From Cellulophaga tyrosinoxydans (GTDB lineage: Bacteria > Bacteroidota > Bacteroidia > Flavobacteriales > Flavobacteriaceae), in the NCBI RefSeq assembly GCF_900176415.1, contig NZ_FWXO01000001.1:43546-107545 (forward strand): a stretch of DNA of 64,000 nt, given 5' to 3'. Below the pieces are notes generated by a model, which was given only the letters and a program-made list of their open reading frames with translations, was not told the origin of the DNA and searched no databases. The position numbers were made by a program, and so were the translations under genes. Below are positions 26,038 to 35,735 of this stretch, piece after piece; the first letter of the stretch is position 1, and every line of letters begins with the position of its first letter.

Positions 26038-27309
26038 TTAACTTACTATTGCCTTATTGACTAGCACTTTACTTTCGAAAAAAGTAAAGTATAGGCCTGC
26101 AAGTAATGTTATAGCAAAATAAATAATCATTAAAATGGTTCCTATACCCAAGTAGGTATTTAGACCAAACCAATCTCCTAATACAAGAATATAAGCAATC
26201 CCTAATATTGCTCTTAAACCTTCTGTAAAAGCAGCTATTTTTAATCTATCCATCAAAATAGTATAGCTAAATATACCGAAAAACACAAAGGCTCCAAAGA
26301 CTATCAAATTTGTAAATCCAATATTTGCATAGTTATAAAACATAAACAACAGGAGAGCCACACTTAATAGCATTTGCAAAACAACATATAATTTCAAACC
26401 ATTTGATGCAGGGGTATCATAACGTTGAAAATTATAGACATCGTCAATAATTGCGATTGGGTATTTTTCTTTAACGTCTTTAGGTCTCCACCCGGTTGGC
26501 ATAAACCATATTCTTAGTTTATCCCAAATATTCGACGTTCTTAAAGCATCCTTTAATAATCTAAAGAAATGTTGAAAATTTATTACTACTGGATTCCATG
26601 TGCCTGCTGGTTTTAACACTCCGTATTGTGGCGGAACAGCATCTAATTCTTCTTGAAAGGTTCCGAAAAGTCGATCCCAAATAGAAAGTATTTGTCCTAA
26701 ATTTTTATCTATGTATTCAGGGTTTATAGCATGGTGCACACGGTGCTGTGAAGGTGTTACAATAATATATTCTAACCAACCCATTTTTCCAATATGCTTT
26801 GTGTGATACCAAAATTGTACAAACAAGTGAATGGGTGCTAAAATTGCTATCACCTTATAAGGCACCCCTAAAATAGCAGCAGGAAGCAATAAAATAGAGA
26901 AATATCCAACCAAATTAGAAATAGGTTGACGCAAAGCACACGCTAAATTAAACTCTTCACTACTATGATGTATGACATGCTGGTTCCAGAAGATATTTAT
27001 TTTATGACTTAACCTATGATTCCAATACCCAGCAAAATCAATAAATACAAACGCTAATAACCAAACAAGCCATGTTGCCTTAATTTCTATTATAGCCAAT
27101 GTATCATATAAAAACGGATAACTTATAATTACAAAAGCCAAACCCAACGAATCTTTTATAATATTTGTTAATCCAGAACTAATACTGGCAACAGTATCCA
27201 TTACTTTGTATGTTTGGTTTTTTACGAAAAATCCATAAGAAATTTCAATTATCAATAAAAGAATAAAAAAAGGAATCGCGTAAAGTAACGCATTGGCATA
27301 GGCTTCCAT
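26038..27309 (-). CDS. Sterol desaturase / fatty acid hydroxylase family membrane protein
   Basis: A di-iron membrane oxygenase. The 423-residue product has N-terminal membrane spans and the three His clusters of the family: HRLSH (HxxxH), HVIHHSSEE (HxxHH), and a late QHRVHHAINPEYIDKN. These are followed by four or so C-terminal membrane segments not found in the shortest members. The substrate (lipid head group, fatty acid or sterol-like) cannot be read from sequence. The ATG at 27309 is preferred to the TTG at 27315. It lies downstream of the two-component genes, 51 bases after the regulator stop. Confidence 0.9.
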   Translation of the reverse strand: MEAYANALLYAIPFFILLLIIEISYGFFVKNQTYKVMDTVASISSGLTNIIKDSLGLAFVIISYPFLYDTLAIIEIKATWLVWLLAFVFIDFAGYWNHRLSHKINIFWNQHVIHHSSEEFNLACALRQPISNLVGYFSILLLPAAILGVPYKVIAILAPIHLFVQFWYHTKHIGKMGWLEYIIVTPSQHRVHHAINPEYIDKNLGQILSIWDRLFGTFQEELDAVPPQYGVLKPAGTWNPVVINFQHFFRLLKDALRTSNIWDKLRIWFMPTGWRPKDVKEKYPIAIIDDVYNFQRYDTPASNGLKLYVVLQMLLSVALLLFMFYNYANIGFTNLIVFGAFVFFGIFSYTILMDRLKIAAFTEGLRAILGIAYILVLGDWFGLNTYLGIGTILMIIYFAITLLAGLYFTFFESKVLVNKAIVS

Positions 27310-27360
27310 AAGCAAGAAAAAAGTAATATTATTCTTTTAAATATACTAAAATTGAAGCAT

Positions 27361-28068
27361 CTATTCTACATCTTTCACCAAAAGGATAAAACCTTTACGG
27401 TGTACATTCTCTATTTTTAATGCAGGATCATTACTTAAGTATTTTCTTAAGTGAGAAATAAAAACATTTAAACTTTTACGATTAAAATAATCATTCTTAC
27501 CCCAAATGGTTACTAAAATATCTTTATGGGAGCACAATTGATTTTCATTCTTTTTTAAAATAACCAAAAGTTCTGTTTCTCGTGAAGTTAATTTAATAGT
27601 TTCATTTTTAAAATGAAGTAACTGACTTGCTGTATCCAAAACATATGTACCAATTTTATATGTTGATTGCGCAGCCGTTTGTTTTTCTATTGGAGATAAT
27701 CTAGCCAATAAAGCTTCAATTCTTGCCACTAGTTCTTCTTCGTCTATAGGTTTCTTTATATAATCGACTGCACCGATGGAAAATCCTTTTAACACATCTA
27801 TTTTCATAGATCTTGCGGTTAAAAACATAAAAGGTAATGCTGTCATCTGATTCTTTATTTTTCGTGCCAATTCAAAACCATCAATATCTGGCATCATAAC
27901 ATCCAGAATTGCCAAATCGAACAAATCAGTATGTATAATTTTTAAGGCTTCATTACCCGATTTTACCCAGGTAAGATTAAAACCTTTCATTTTAAGATAT
28001 TCGGAGAGCAAATACCCTAATGACAAATCGTCTTCAACTAATAATATTTTATGCTTGTCCAAATTCAT
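27361..28068 (-). CDS. OmpR-family DNA-binding response regulator
   Basis: A 235-residue regulator. The receiver domain has Asp12-Asp14 pocket residues (LLVEDDLS), phospho-acceptor Asp56 in LAILDVMMPDIDGF, and Lys about 105 in VDYIKKP. It is followed by a winged-helix output domain (about 135-232) with LTSRETELLVILKK and the recognition region KSLNVFISHLRKYLS. The start overlaps the kinase gene by 20 bases, so they form a cognate pair. The sterol-desaturase-family gene downstream may be a target or co-transcribed. Confidence 0.95.
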   Translation of the reverse strand: MNLDKHKILLVEDDLSLGYLLSEYLKMKGFNLTWVKSGNEALKIIHTDLFDLAILDVMMPDIDGFELARKIKNQMTALPFMFLTARSMKIDVLKGFSIGAVDYIKKPIDEEELVARIEALLARLSPIEKQTAAQSTYKIGTYVLDTASQLLHFKNETIKLTSRETELLVILKKNENQLCSHKDILVTIWGKNDYFNRKSLNVFISHLRKYLSNDPALKIENVHRKGFILLVKDVE

Positions 28069-29338
28069 ACGAATTAATTAGTGGTATTGCAATCGTAATT
28101 TTGGTCCCTTTACCTAATTCACTTTCAAGATAAATTTTACCATTATGATTTTTAATTACCTTCTTTACATAGCTCAATCCTAAGCCATAGCCCTTTACTT
28201 TATACAAATCACCTTCAGTAACGCGATAATATTTTTGAAAAATTCTTGCTTTATCTTTCTTAGAAATTCCCTCTCCGTTATCGATTATAGTAATAAATAG
28301 CTTTTTCTGTTTTACCTCAGCGACAAGCTTAATTTCGGGATTTTTGGAGTATTTTTTGGCATTATCAAGCAAATTATTAATAGCATTCTCTAAATGTGAA
28401 CTTTCTGCTTTAATAAAAAGTTCTTGATTAGGAAGTTCATAGTTAAAAATAGCTTCTTCTAATTTTGATAGCATACTAAACTCTTCACATATTCTTTGAA
28501 GATTTGGGCTAAAATCTATACCTTTTAAATTAAAAACGCTCCTGCTTGATTCCAAACTTCCTAGTTCTAAAACTTTATCAATATGGTTTTTTAGTCGGTC
28601 TATTTGTTGTCGTATTAAAACAATTATAGGTTCTTGCTGTTCTGTACTATCTTTCTCTAGTAACTTAGTAGCCAATCCGATAGAAAAAACTGGAGTTTTT
28701 AATTCGTGGGTTAAATTATTAATAAACTCATTGGTAGTGACTATTATTTTTCTTTGCCAATAAAAAGATTTTAAAACCCAAACAACCACTATAATTATAG
28801 TTAACATAAAAATTAAACTAGGAATGGTGAGTCCGTTTAATTGTGACAAAAAATAGGTGTTGATGTCATTAAATTGTAATTCCAACACCAAACGCTTATC
28901 CACTAATCCAGACAAATACCCTTCCAATTCGATTGGGTATGTATTGATTTTTTCCTTTGCATCGAAAACCTTTGGTGAATGCAAATAATACGTAGAATCT
29001 TTGGAAATAATTTGATATGAAAAATTGGTTGTTATTCCCTTTGCGGCTAAACGGTCTTTAAGAAAATCATTCAAAAAATGACTAGATGCATCTTGCACAC
29101 TATCCAAACTTACAGCAAAATAAGTTCCATCTTTGGTGATGGATTTTCCAATAAGAAAAGTAAGCTCGTTCTCTGTTGAAAGGTCGCTTTTTATAACCTG
29201 ACTTGCTGCTACTATATTTTTGTTGAATTGCACTTTAGCTAAGTTCAACCCTATTTTTAAATATTGGTATTGGACTATAAACAATCCTAGAACAGCAATA
29301 CTAAATAAAATAATATATATATTTCTACCCTTGATCAT
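28049..29338 (-). CDS. Two-transmembrane sensor histidine kinase
   Basis: A 429-residue membrane kinase. The first span is at residues 7-25, followed by a periplasmic sensor of about 140 residues and a second span at about 171-191. There is no clear HAMP domain. HisKA has the phospho-acceptor His211 in NNLTHELKTPVFS, and the HATPase domain has NNLLDNAKKYS, DNGEGISKKD and GYGLGLSYVKK. It is first in the operon with its response regulator. A TACTTT-3-AAAGTA inverted repeat sits in the 5' region at about 29350-29364. The signal sensed is unknown. Confidence 0.94.
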   Translation of the reverse strand: MIKGRNIYIILFSIAVLGLFIVQYQYLKIGLNLAKVQFNKNIVAASQVIKSDLSTENELTFLIGKSITKDGTYFAVSLDSVQDASSHFLNDFLKDRLAAKGITTNFSYQIISKDSTYYLHSPKVFDAKEKINTYPIELEGYLSGLVDKRLVLELQFNDINTYFLSQLNGLTIPSLIFMLTIIIVVVWVLKSFYWQRKIIVTTNEFINNLTHELKTPVFSIGLATKLLEKDSTEQQEPIIVLIRQQIDRLKNHIDKVLELGSLESSRSVFNLKGIDFSPNLQRICEEFSMLSKLEEAIFNYELPNQELFIKAESSHLENAINNLLDNAKKYSKNPEIKLVAEVKQKKLFITIIDNGEGISKKDKARIFQKYYRVTEGDLYKVKGYGLGLSYVKKVIKNHNGKIYLESELGKGTKITIAIPLINSYEFGQA

Positions 29339-29481
29339 TGATGACTAAAGTACTTTAAAAAAGTATGTTTTACTGATTATTAATTTTTTGTTAGTACAAT
29401 TAACTTTTCATTAATCTTTTTGTTTTATTGTTAATCCTTAGCAAATGTTAAAGGTATTACCTTAGCTCACGAGTTAAGTTA

Positions 29482-29550
29482 ATGAAAATTTCAAAATCGC
29501 TTCAAGCAATTAACTATAAAGCTAATCTTTCTAAAAAGGGTTAGCTTTTT
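29482..29550 (+). other. 20-codon ORF ending in an attenuator-like hairpin
   Basis: An ATG at 29482 opens a 20-residue frame (MKISKSLQAINYKANLSKKG) that stops at 29542-29544. The hairpin AAAGCTAA...TTAGCTTT (8 bp) followed by T residues spans 29518-29550, overlapping the last codons and stop. The unit lies 42 bases before the DoxX-like gene. It could be a leader peptide, a small RNA with its own terminator, or chance. No promoter is clear. Confidence 0.3.
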
Positions 29551-29591
29551 AATTTAAAATCTTTGGTTGTTAAACTCAAAAAAATTAAAGC

Positions 29592-30047
29592 ATGAAAAAA
29601 ATCATTACATCAGGAATAGATAAAATTAAATGCAACAATCTATTAAGTATTTCAATAGGTCTAGTTTACCTACTTTTTGGTGTTTTAAAGTTTTTCACAG
29701 CTGTGAGCCCAGCTGAAGAAATTGCCGTTGAAACAATAGATAAACTTACTTTCGGATACCTTTCCAATACAACATCAATATTCTTGCTAGCGATATGGGA
29801 AACTTGTGTTGGTCTATTTTTACTATTAAATATTCAGAAGAAAACCATTCTGAAACTTGCTCTTATTCATATGGTATTTACTTTTACACCGTTGCTTATT
29901 ATTCCTGAAATGACCTTTTCAAATTCTAGTTTAGCCCCTACCCTTTTAGGGCAATATATCTTTAAAAATATAATTATAATCGCCGCCTTAGCTACACTAT
30001 TAAAAAACGAAAAACATAGCAGTATTAAAGTATTTACCAATCTATAG
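29592..30047 (+). CDS. DoxX-like membrane protein
   Basis: A 151-residue protein with four hydrophobic segments, of the DoxX/DUF417-like group. Recognisable pieces are [13 protein letters not shown] (span 1), a conserved soluble [31 protein letters not shown] (span 2), and two later spans ending in a short basic tail. Family members are linked to quinol oxidation or redox stress in other bacteria, but no such role is shown here. Its 3' end overlaps the convergent SDR gene by 14 bases. Confidence 0.7.
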   Translation: MKKIITSGIDKIKCNNLLSISIGLVYLLFGVLKFFTAVSPAEEIAVETIDKLTFGYLSNTTSIFLLAIWETCVGLFLLLNIQKKTILKLALIHMVFTFTPLLIIPEMTFSNSSLAPTLLGQYIFKNIIIIAALATLLKNEKHSSIKVFTNL

Positions 30048-31605
30048 GTTTATAATCTTTCAAGAATTTTCCACACCAGTGCTTACCTGTATTTATACCA
30101 TCAATAAGCGGATCGAGGACTCTAGCTGCTCCATCAACAATATCTAAGGGTGGTTGAAAATCGTGTATTTCTTGTTTCTTTTTTGATAATTCTGCTGGAT
30201 CTTCATCTGTAACCCAACCTGTATCTACTGCATTCATAAAAACACCATCTTGAGCAAAATCTAGTGCAGAAGTATGTGTCATCATATTAAGGGCAGCTTT
30301 CGCCATATTGGTGTGTGGATGCCTATCTTCTTTATAAAAACGATGGAATTTACCTTCCATAGCCGAAACATTTATAATGTGTTTTTTACCCGTATTTTCT
30401 TTTCTCATAAGTCTTGAAAGGCGATTACAAAGTACAAATGGCGCAACAGCATTTACGAGCTGAACCTCAATCATTTCAGGAGTTTCTATCTCCCCTAATT
30501 TTAAGCGCCAGCTATTGGTTTTACGCAAATCTACTTGTTGTAAATCTGCATCTAGTTCTCCTTCTGGAAAAACTTCTTTAGTAGAAAGCGAATTATCAAA
30601 ACTATAAGGAATCTGAGATAATTTTGCTGAAGCCCTTATACCTATTCCAGGCTCTGGCGCATGCCAAGTAACTGGTAAAGTATTATTCTGTTGACTAGAG
30701 GTATTTTTACCTAATACATTTAATTCATTTAAACAATACAAATGATCGGCTAACACTTCTTTAGCAGATTTAGGCAATGCCTCTACAGGCATTTCTTCAT
30801 TTTTCATTAAGTGCTGATAAAATCCTGCAGGTCTACGCACCGTTTGGGCTGCATTATTTATAAGAATATCTAAACGATCGTATTGTTGTTCAATAAAATT
30901 GCAGAAAATTTCTACGCTTGGAATATGACGAAGATCTAAACCGTGTATTTTAAGCCTGTGTCCCCACTTAGAAAAATCATCTTCTCGCGAAAAACGAAGT
31001 GCAGAATCAACCGGAAAACGAGTTGTTGCTACAACAGTTGCTCCTGCTCGCAATAATATTAATGTAATATGATATCCAATTTTTAATCTTGATCCTGTTA
31101 CTATAGCAACTTGCCCGGTCAAATCAGCGGTTTGAAAACGTTTTGCATAATTAAAATCACCACAATCTTGGCACATGGTATCATAAAAATGATGCAGCTT
31201 GGTATATATGGCTTTGCACACATAACAGTTTCTTGGAGATTCCAATTCTTTTTCTTCCAGACTTTCCAATTTTGGCGCTTCTAATAGTATTGGTGCTTTA
31301 AAAACAACAGCTTCTCTTGCACTACGTATACCTGTTTCTTTACGAGCATGCTTATCACGCTCTATCATTTTACGTTTAGCAGCTTTGGCAGCGTCCTTTT
31401 TTTGCTGTCTAAATTCGTGTCTACTAGGTCTAGAAATCATGCCTGCCGCCTTTAGTAGGGCAATACGCTTTTCTTCAGGTAGCTCTAATATTTGATGCGC
31501 ATTCTCTCCTAATTTATCTAATATGGCAATACAAATTTCAATCTCTTCAGGACTAACCAATTCTGTGTTAGTATTTGTTACTTCCTTTTCCTTATCAGCA
31601 TCCAT
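30034..31605 (-). CDS. Zinc-ribbon / short-chain dehydrogenase fusion protein
   Basis: A 523-residue protein, about twice the size of a normal SDR. Residues 1-120 are charged and helical. A four-Cys knuckle follows (CYVC at 127-130, CQDC at 145-148), then an SDR-type Rossmann domain from about 164. The nucleotide loop reads TGSRLKIG, with Lys where the second Gly of TGxxxGxG is usual. NNAA replaces NNAG, and Ser is kept in INVSAMEG. The YxxxK position reads TNMAK, so the catalytic Tyr is Thr. An insert of about 70 residues lies after [10 protein letters not shown]. Either a divergent oxidoreductase or a nucleotide-binding protein without classic SDR chemistry. Confidence 0.8.
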   Translation of the reverse strand: MDADKEKEVTNTNTELVSPEEIEICIAILDKLGENAHQILELPEEKRIALLKAAGMISRPSRHEFRQQKKDAAKAAKRKMIERDKHARKETGIRSAREAVVFKAPILLEAPKLESLEEKELESPRNCYVCKAIYTKLHHFYDTMCQDCGDFNYAKRFQTADLTGQVAIVTGSRLKIGYHITLILLRAGATVVATTRFPVDSALRFSREDDFSKWGHRLKIHGLDLRHIPSVEIFCNFIEQQYDRLDILINNAAQTVRRPAGFYQHLMKNEEMPVEALPKSAKEVLADHLYCLNELNVLGKNTSSQQNNTLPVTWHAPEPGIGIRASAKLSQIPYSFDNSLSTKEVFPEGELDADLQQVDLRKTNSWRLKLGEIETPEMIEVQLVNAVAPFVLCNRLSRLMRKENTGKKHIINVSAMEGKFHRFYKEDRHPHTNMAKAALNMMTHTSALDFAQDGVFMNAVDTGWVTDEDPAELSKKKQEIHDFQPPLDIVDGAARVLDPLIDGINTGKHWCGKFLKDYKPIDW

Positions 31606-31637
31606 GAAATGAACTATGTGTTTAAATTAATTCTTGA

Positions 31638-31670
31638 CAAATGTACATTTAAAATTATTTTTCTTGGCAA
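31638..31670 (-). promoter_or_regulatory. Promoter of the SDR fusion gene
   Basis: On the minus strand, TTG (31670-31668) and TACATTTG (31645-31638) are separated by 22 bases, fitting the Bacteroidota -33/-7 pattern. The -7 element lies 32 bases before the ATG at 31605, directly downstream of the FAH terminator. Confidence 0.55.
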
Positions 31671-31674
31671 CAAT

Positions 31675-31719
31675 AAAAAAGCTCGATTATCAATAACAAT
31701 TTGACAAACGAGCTTTTTT
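31675..31719 (-). terminator. Terminator of the FAH-family gene
   Basis: AAAAAAGCTCG pairs with CGAGCTTTTTT (11 bp) around a 23-base loop. On the minus strand it begins 17 bases after the FAH stop codon and ends in a T run. Confidence 0.65.
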
Positions 31720-31735
31720 AATTTTAAGAAGCTTT

Positions 31736-32347
31736 TTATTTCACCCTCGTAACCAACACTTTTTTACCTTCTAAGTATCCTACCATGACATCACCAGAAT
31801 TTACTTTTCCAACGCCTTTTGGTGGTGTACCTGTTAATAGTATATCTCCAGGGTTTAAGGTCATAATTGAGGATACATACACTATAAAATCTACTAGATT
31901 AGTTATCATTAATGAACTATTCCCTCTTTGTACCTCAACGCCGTTTACCTCATATGTAAAATTAATATTAGTAACATCAGCAAAATTGGTAATAGGAAAA
32001 AATGGCGCAATTGGTGTTGCTCCATCAAACCCTTTTGCTAAAGCCCAAGGTCCTTTTGTTTCTCTACTTTCAGATAAAACATCTTTAGCAGTTAAATCAT
32101 TAGACAATGTTGCAGCATCTACAAAGCTCAGCGCATTTTCCGCTGTTGCATTTTTACATGTTTTACCTATACGAAAAGCCAATTCGGCTTCATACCATAC
32201 ATCATTAGAAAAAGCAGGAAGCACTAAATCTTCGTTATTCTCTAAAAGTGTATTTTCAGGTTTTGTAAATACAATAGGCGTTACCTTTTCTTTAGGCATC
32301 TCGCTCAATTCATTTACATAATTTTTACCAACGGCAACTATTTTCAT
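31736..32347 (-). CDS. Fumarylacetoacetate hydrolase family protein
   Basis: A 203-residue single-domain member of the FAH superfamily (C-C bond hydrolase, isomerase or oxaloacetate/acylpyruvate decarboxylase). The metal ligands are visible in WYEAELAFRIGK (Glu pair) and LSNDLTAKD (Asp), together with LAKGFDGATPIAPF and the end motif GDILLTGTPPKGVGKVNSGD. The precise reaction cannot be told from sequence; acylpyruvase is the commonest annotation for this size. It follows valS by 33 bases on the same strand and ends at its own terminator. Confidence 0.9.
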   Translation of the reverse strand: MKIVAVGKNYVNELSEMPKEKVTPIVFTKPENTLLENNEDLVLPAFSNDVWYEAELAFRIGKTCKNATAENALSFVDAATLSNDLTAKDVLSESRETKGPWALAKGFDGATPIAPFFPITNFADVTNINFTYEVNGVEVQRGNSSLMITNLVDFIVYVSSIMTLNPGDILLTGTPPKGVGKVNSGDVMVGYLEGKKVLVTRVK

Positions 32348-32380
32348 TTGTATTCTGGTTAGATTATTTTATTTCCTTTT

Positions 32381-35011
32381 TTAACGTAAACTAGCTAAAC
32401 TCTTTTCCAATGTCTCTATTTTTGCTTCGGCATCGGATTGTTTTTTATGTTCTATAGCGATAACCTGTTCAGGTGCATTACTTACAAAACGTTCGTTAGA
32501 AAGTTTCTTCTGGACAGACATTAAAAAACCTTTTGTGTATTTAAGTTCTTCTTCAATTTTTTTAATCTCAGCATCAATATCAATAGCTCCACTTATTGGA
32601 ATAAAATATTCATTACTTTTTACTCTAAAAGTTAACGCCCCATCAACTGCATCATTCACATAGGAGATATCAGAAACGTTGGTAAGTTTTTTAATTACCG
32701 CATCCCATACTTGAGAAATTTCCCCTTCGTTTAAAACTGAAAGTTCTAAATATTCCTTCATTGGAATATTTTTTTGTTTTCGAACAGTTCTAATTCCTGC
32801 GATAACTTCAGCAGCAAAATCAAAGCCTGTAATTAATGCTTCATCCACCTTAGTAGCTACTGGCCATTTTGCTACAACTAAAGCTTCTTCTGAAGTACGC
32901 ACTGCAATATGTTGCCAAATTTCTTCGGTTAAGAATGGCATAAATGGATGCAATAACTTTAAATTATTTTCAAAAATTGAAATAACAGCATCAAAAGTAG
33001 TTTTGTCTATAGGTTGCTGGTATTCTGGTTTAACTATCTCCAAAAGCCAAGAACTGTAATCGTCCCAAACCAATTTATAAATTGCCATTAACGCATCTGA
33101 AATACGGTATTTACTAAAATGATCTTCAATTTCTATTAAAGTCTGATTAAATTTAGCATGATACCATGCTATACCAAGTTTAGATGCTTCAGGTTGTGGT
33201 AACTCGGCAACTTCCCAACCTTTTACCAATCGGAAACCATTCCAAATTTTATTTGCAAAGTTTTTACCTTGTTGACACAACGCTTCATCAAACATTAAAT
33301 CATTTCCGGCAGCAGCACTTAATAATAAACCTACACGAACACCATCTGCTCCATATTCATCAATCAACCCTAATGCATCAGGCGAGTTACCTAAAGATTT
33401 AGACATTTTTCGTCTTTGTTTATCGCGTACCAGACCCGTTAAATAAACATTCTCGAATGGCATTTTACCACGATATTCATAACCTGCAATAATCATTCTA
33501 GCTACCCAAAAGAATAAAATATCTGGACCAGTAACTAAATCATTCGTAGGATAATAATATTCAATCTCTTTATTTTCGGGCTCTAAAATTCCGTTAAAAA
33601 CGCTAATTGGCCATAACCATGATGAAAACCAGGTGTCTAACGCGTCTTCATCTTGTTTAAGACTCGCTGATGTAAGTGATGCATTACCAGTTTTTATTTT
33701 GGCTTTTGCTAGTGCCTCTTCTTTACTTTCAGCAACAACAAAATCATCTGCACCTTCTCCATAGTAATACGCTGGTATCTGTTGTCCCCACCATAACTGT
33801 CGAGAAATATTCCAATCACGGATATTTTCCATCCAATGACGATAGGTATTATCAAACTTTTTAGGGTGTAATTTTATTTCTTCACTTTCAAGAACAGCTT
33901 TTATTGCCGGTTCGGCAAGTTGTTCCATTTTCAAAAACCATTGATCCGAAAGTCTAGGCTCTATAACTGCTTTTGTACGCTCAGAAGTACCAACTTTATT
34001 TAAATGGGATTCCGTTTTAATTAAAAATCCCTTTTCTTCAAGCTCTTTAGCTATTTCTTTTCGTACTACAAAACGATCTTTTCCTTCATAATGCAAACCA
34101 TGATGGTTTAAGGTTGCATTCGCGTTAAAAATATCAATAACCTCCAGATTATGTTTTTCTCCTAAAGCTTTATCATTTATATCATGTGCAGGGGTTACTT
34201 TTAAACAACCCGTTCCAAACTCAATATCTACATAGTCATCTTCAATAATAGGAATTACTCTACCGCTTAGGGGAACTATAGCTTTTTTTCCTTTAAGATG
34301 TGCGTAACGTTCATCCGAAGGGTTTATACAAATTGCTGTATCTCCTAAAATAGTCTCTGGTCTTGTGGTGGCAATAGTTACTTTTTCATCAGAACCTTCA
34401 ATTGGATAAGATAAATAATACAGTAGCCCTTGCTTTTCTTCATAAATAACCTCTTCGTCAGAAAGTGTAGTTTGAGCTTCAGGATCCCAGTTTACCATTC
34501 TAAAACCACGGTATATCAAACCTTTATCAAACAAATCCACAAAAACTTTAATTACAGAAGCAGACATATTGTCATCTAGTGTAAATTTTGTTCTGTCCCA
34601 ATCACAAGAACAACCAAGCTTTTTTAATTGCTCTAAAATAACCCCACCATATTCATCTGTCCATTCCCAAGCGTGCTTTAAAAACTCTTCTCTGGATAAA
34701 TCGGCTTTATTAATTCCTTGTTCTTTTAACTTAGCAACTACTTTTGCCTCTGTGGCAATAGAGGCATGATCTGTACCAGGCACCCAACAGGCATTTTTAC
34801 CCATTAAGCGTGCTCTACGTATTAATACATCTTGAATGGTGTTATTCAGCATATGCCCCATGTGTAAAACACCCGTTACATTTGGTGGTGGTATTACAAT
34901 AGTATAAGGCTCTCTTTCATCAGGAACTGAATGGAAATACCCATTTCTCATCCAGTAATCATACCAGTGTTTTTCTACTTTATGAGATTCGTATTTTGAT
35001 GCTATTTCCAT
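32381..35011 (-). CDS. valS: Valyl-tRNA synthetase
   Basis: Charges tRNA-Val with valine and edits mischarged threonine. The 876-residue class I synthetase has the HIGH-type [14 protein letters not shown] (about residues 43-56), a CP1 editing domain with [12 protein letters not shown], the KMSKS loop [13 protein letters not shown], an anticodon-binding domain, and a C-terminal coiled-coil arm rich in Glu/Lys. The ATG at 35011 is preferred over the in-frame TTG at 35041 because it opens directly on [21 protein letters not shown] promoter with good -33 and -7 elements lies upstream. Confidence 0.97.
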   Translation of the reverse strand: MEIASKYESHKVEKHWYDYWMRNGYFHSVPDEREPYTIVIPPPNVTGVLHMGHMLNNTIQDVLIRRARLMGKNACWVPGTDHASIATEAKVVAKLKEQGINKADLSREEFLKHAWEWTDEYGGVILEQLKKLGCSCDWDRTKFTLDDNMSASVIKVFVDLFDKGLIYRGFRMVNWDPEAQTTLSDEEVIYEEKQGLLYYLSYPIEGSDEKVTIATTRPETILGDTAICINPSDERYAHLKGKKAIVPLSGRVIPIIEDDYVDIEFGTGCLKVTPAHDINDKALGEKHNLEVIDIFNANATLNHHGLHYEGKDRFVVRKEIAKELEEKGFLIKTESHLNKVGTSERTKAVIEPRLSDQWFLKMEQLAEPAIKAVLESEEIKLHPKKFDNTYRHWMENIRDWNISRQLWWGQQIPAYYYGEGADDFVVAESKEEALAKAKIKTGNASLTSASLKQDEDALDTWFSSWLWPISVFNGILEPENKEIEYYYPTNDLVTGPDILFFWVARMIIAGYEYRGKMPFENVYLTGLVRDKQRRKMSKSLGNSPDALGLIDEYGADGVRVGLLLSAAAGNDLMFDEALCQQGKNFANKIWNGFRLVKGWEVAELPQPEASKLGIAWYHAKFNQTLIEIEDHFSKYRISDALMAIYKLVWDDYSSWLLEIVKPEYQQPIDKTTFDAVISIFENNLKLLHPFMPFLTEEIWQHIAVRTSEEALVVAKWPVATKVDEALITGFDFAAEVIAGIRTVRKQKNIPMKEYLELSVLNEGEISQVWDAVIKKLTNVSDISYVNDAVDGALTFRVKSNEYFIPISGAIDIDAEIKKIEEELKYTKGFLMSVQKKLSNERFVSNAPEQVIAIEHKKQSDAEAKIETLEKSLASLR

Positions 35012-35110
35012 ATTTTGGTATAATTTTTGTTTTAGTTGCAATGTATCTTTATGGTAAGAAGTTCTAGAAATGTTAAATTTTAATTTTTAGCTCTTATTTA
35101 AAATACGAAA

Positions 35111-35140
35111 CAAAAATAAGTAACGTTATTAGATAACAAA
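35111..35140 (-). promoter_or_regulatory. Promoter of valS
   Basis: On the minus strand TTTG (35140-35137), 18 bases, then TATTTTTG (35118-35111) fit the Bacteroidota -33/-7 consensus. The leader to the valS ATG would be about 95 bases. It stands back to back with the DUF1573 promoter. Confidence 0.55.
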
Positions 35141-35145
35141 AGAAT

Positions 35146-35176
35146 TTTGAGGTTCAAGTGAAAATAGTTACATTTG
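35146..35176 (+). promoter_or_regulatory. Promoter of the DUF1573 gene
   Basis: TTTG (35146-35149), 19 bases, then TACATTTG (35169-35176), an exact fit to the Bacteroidota consensus. The ATG follows 24 bases later. The -33 box is 5 bases from that of the divergent valS promoter. Confidence 0.6.
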
Positions 35177-35200
35177 GATCTTACCCAAAACTAAAAAAAG

Positions 35201-35590
35201 ATGAAAAAAATAGTACTAGTTTTATTTATTGGACTATTAGGTTTTAGCCTAAACGCACAAGACAAAACTGCAAAAATCACTTTTAAAAGTGATACTGTAG
35301 ATTACGGTGAAATTGAAAAAGGTTCTGATGGAAATCGTGTATTTGAATTTACAAATACTGGAGATGCGCCATTAATTATAAGCAAGGTGAGCTCTAGTTG
35401 TGGATGTACTATCCCAAAAAGTCCTAAAGATCCTATTTTACCAGGTAAAACAGGTGAAATACAAGTAAAATATGACACCAATAGAGTTGGTGCTATTAGA
35501 AAAGCGATAACCGTTATTTCTAATGCGGATACCCCTACAATGGTATTGAAAATAAAAGGAGAGGTAAAAGACCCAGTTGTGGTTCAGTAA
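35201..35590 (+). CDS. DUF1573 domain secreted protein
   Basis: A 129-residue exported protein. A signal peptide (cleavage likely after SLNA) is followed by an immunoglobulin-like DUF1573 domain. Hallmarks are VDYGEIEKGSDGNRVFEF (about 32-49), TNTGDAPLIISKVSSSCGCT with the conserved CGC, and IQVKYDTNRVGAIRKAITV. It resembles ASH/MSP-like beta-sandwich domains. Function is unknown; in Bacteroidota it is an abundant periplasmic family. It is a single-gene unit with clear promoter and terminator. Confidence 0.92.
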   Translation: MKKIVLVLFIGLLGFSLNAQDKTAKITFKSDTVDYGEIEKGSDGNRVFEFTNTGDAPLIISKVSSSCGCTIPKSPKDPILPGKTGEIQVKYDTNRVGAIRKAITVISNADTPTMVLKIKGEVKDPVVVQ

Positions 35591-35614
35591 CTTAACTTCA
35601 CATTTAAAAAATCG

Positions 35615-35644
35615 AGCCCTAACATTTGTTGGGGCTTTTTTTTG
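35615..35644 (+). terminator. Terminator after the DUF1573 gene
   Basis: AGCCCTAAC pairs with GTTGGGGCT (9 bp, one T-G pair, 4-base loop), followed by eight T residues. It is among the clearest intrinsic terminators in the window. Confidence 0.85.
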
Positions 35645-35735
35645 TAACAATTTAAAGGCAACATACAGTTAAAATAACCTTTATGTATTTTGTTTTGTTA
35701 ATTATGATTTCCCATTTTTGCAAAAAAAATAACAC

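Noticed and set aside
29350..29364. TACTTT-3-AAAGTA inverted repeat before the sensor kinase as the regulator's own binding site
   Set aside because: Six-base arms in AT-rich DNA are common by chance and no second copy was found nearby; mentioned only in the kinase entry.
31785..32321. 178-codon plus-strand frame opposite the FAH-family gene
   Set aside because: Shadow frame; the minus-strand protein has all family motifs.
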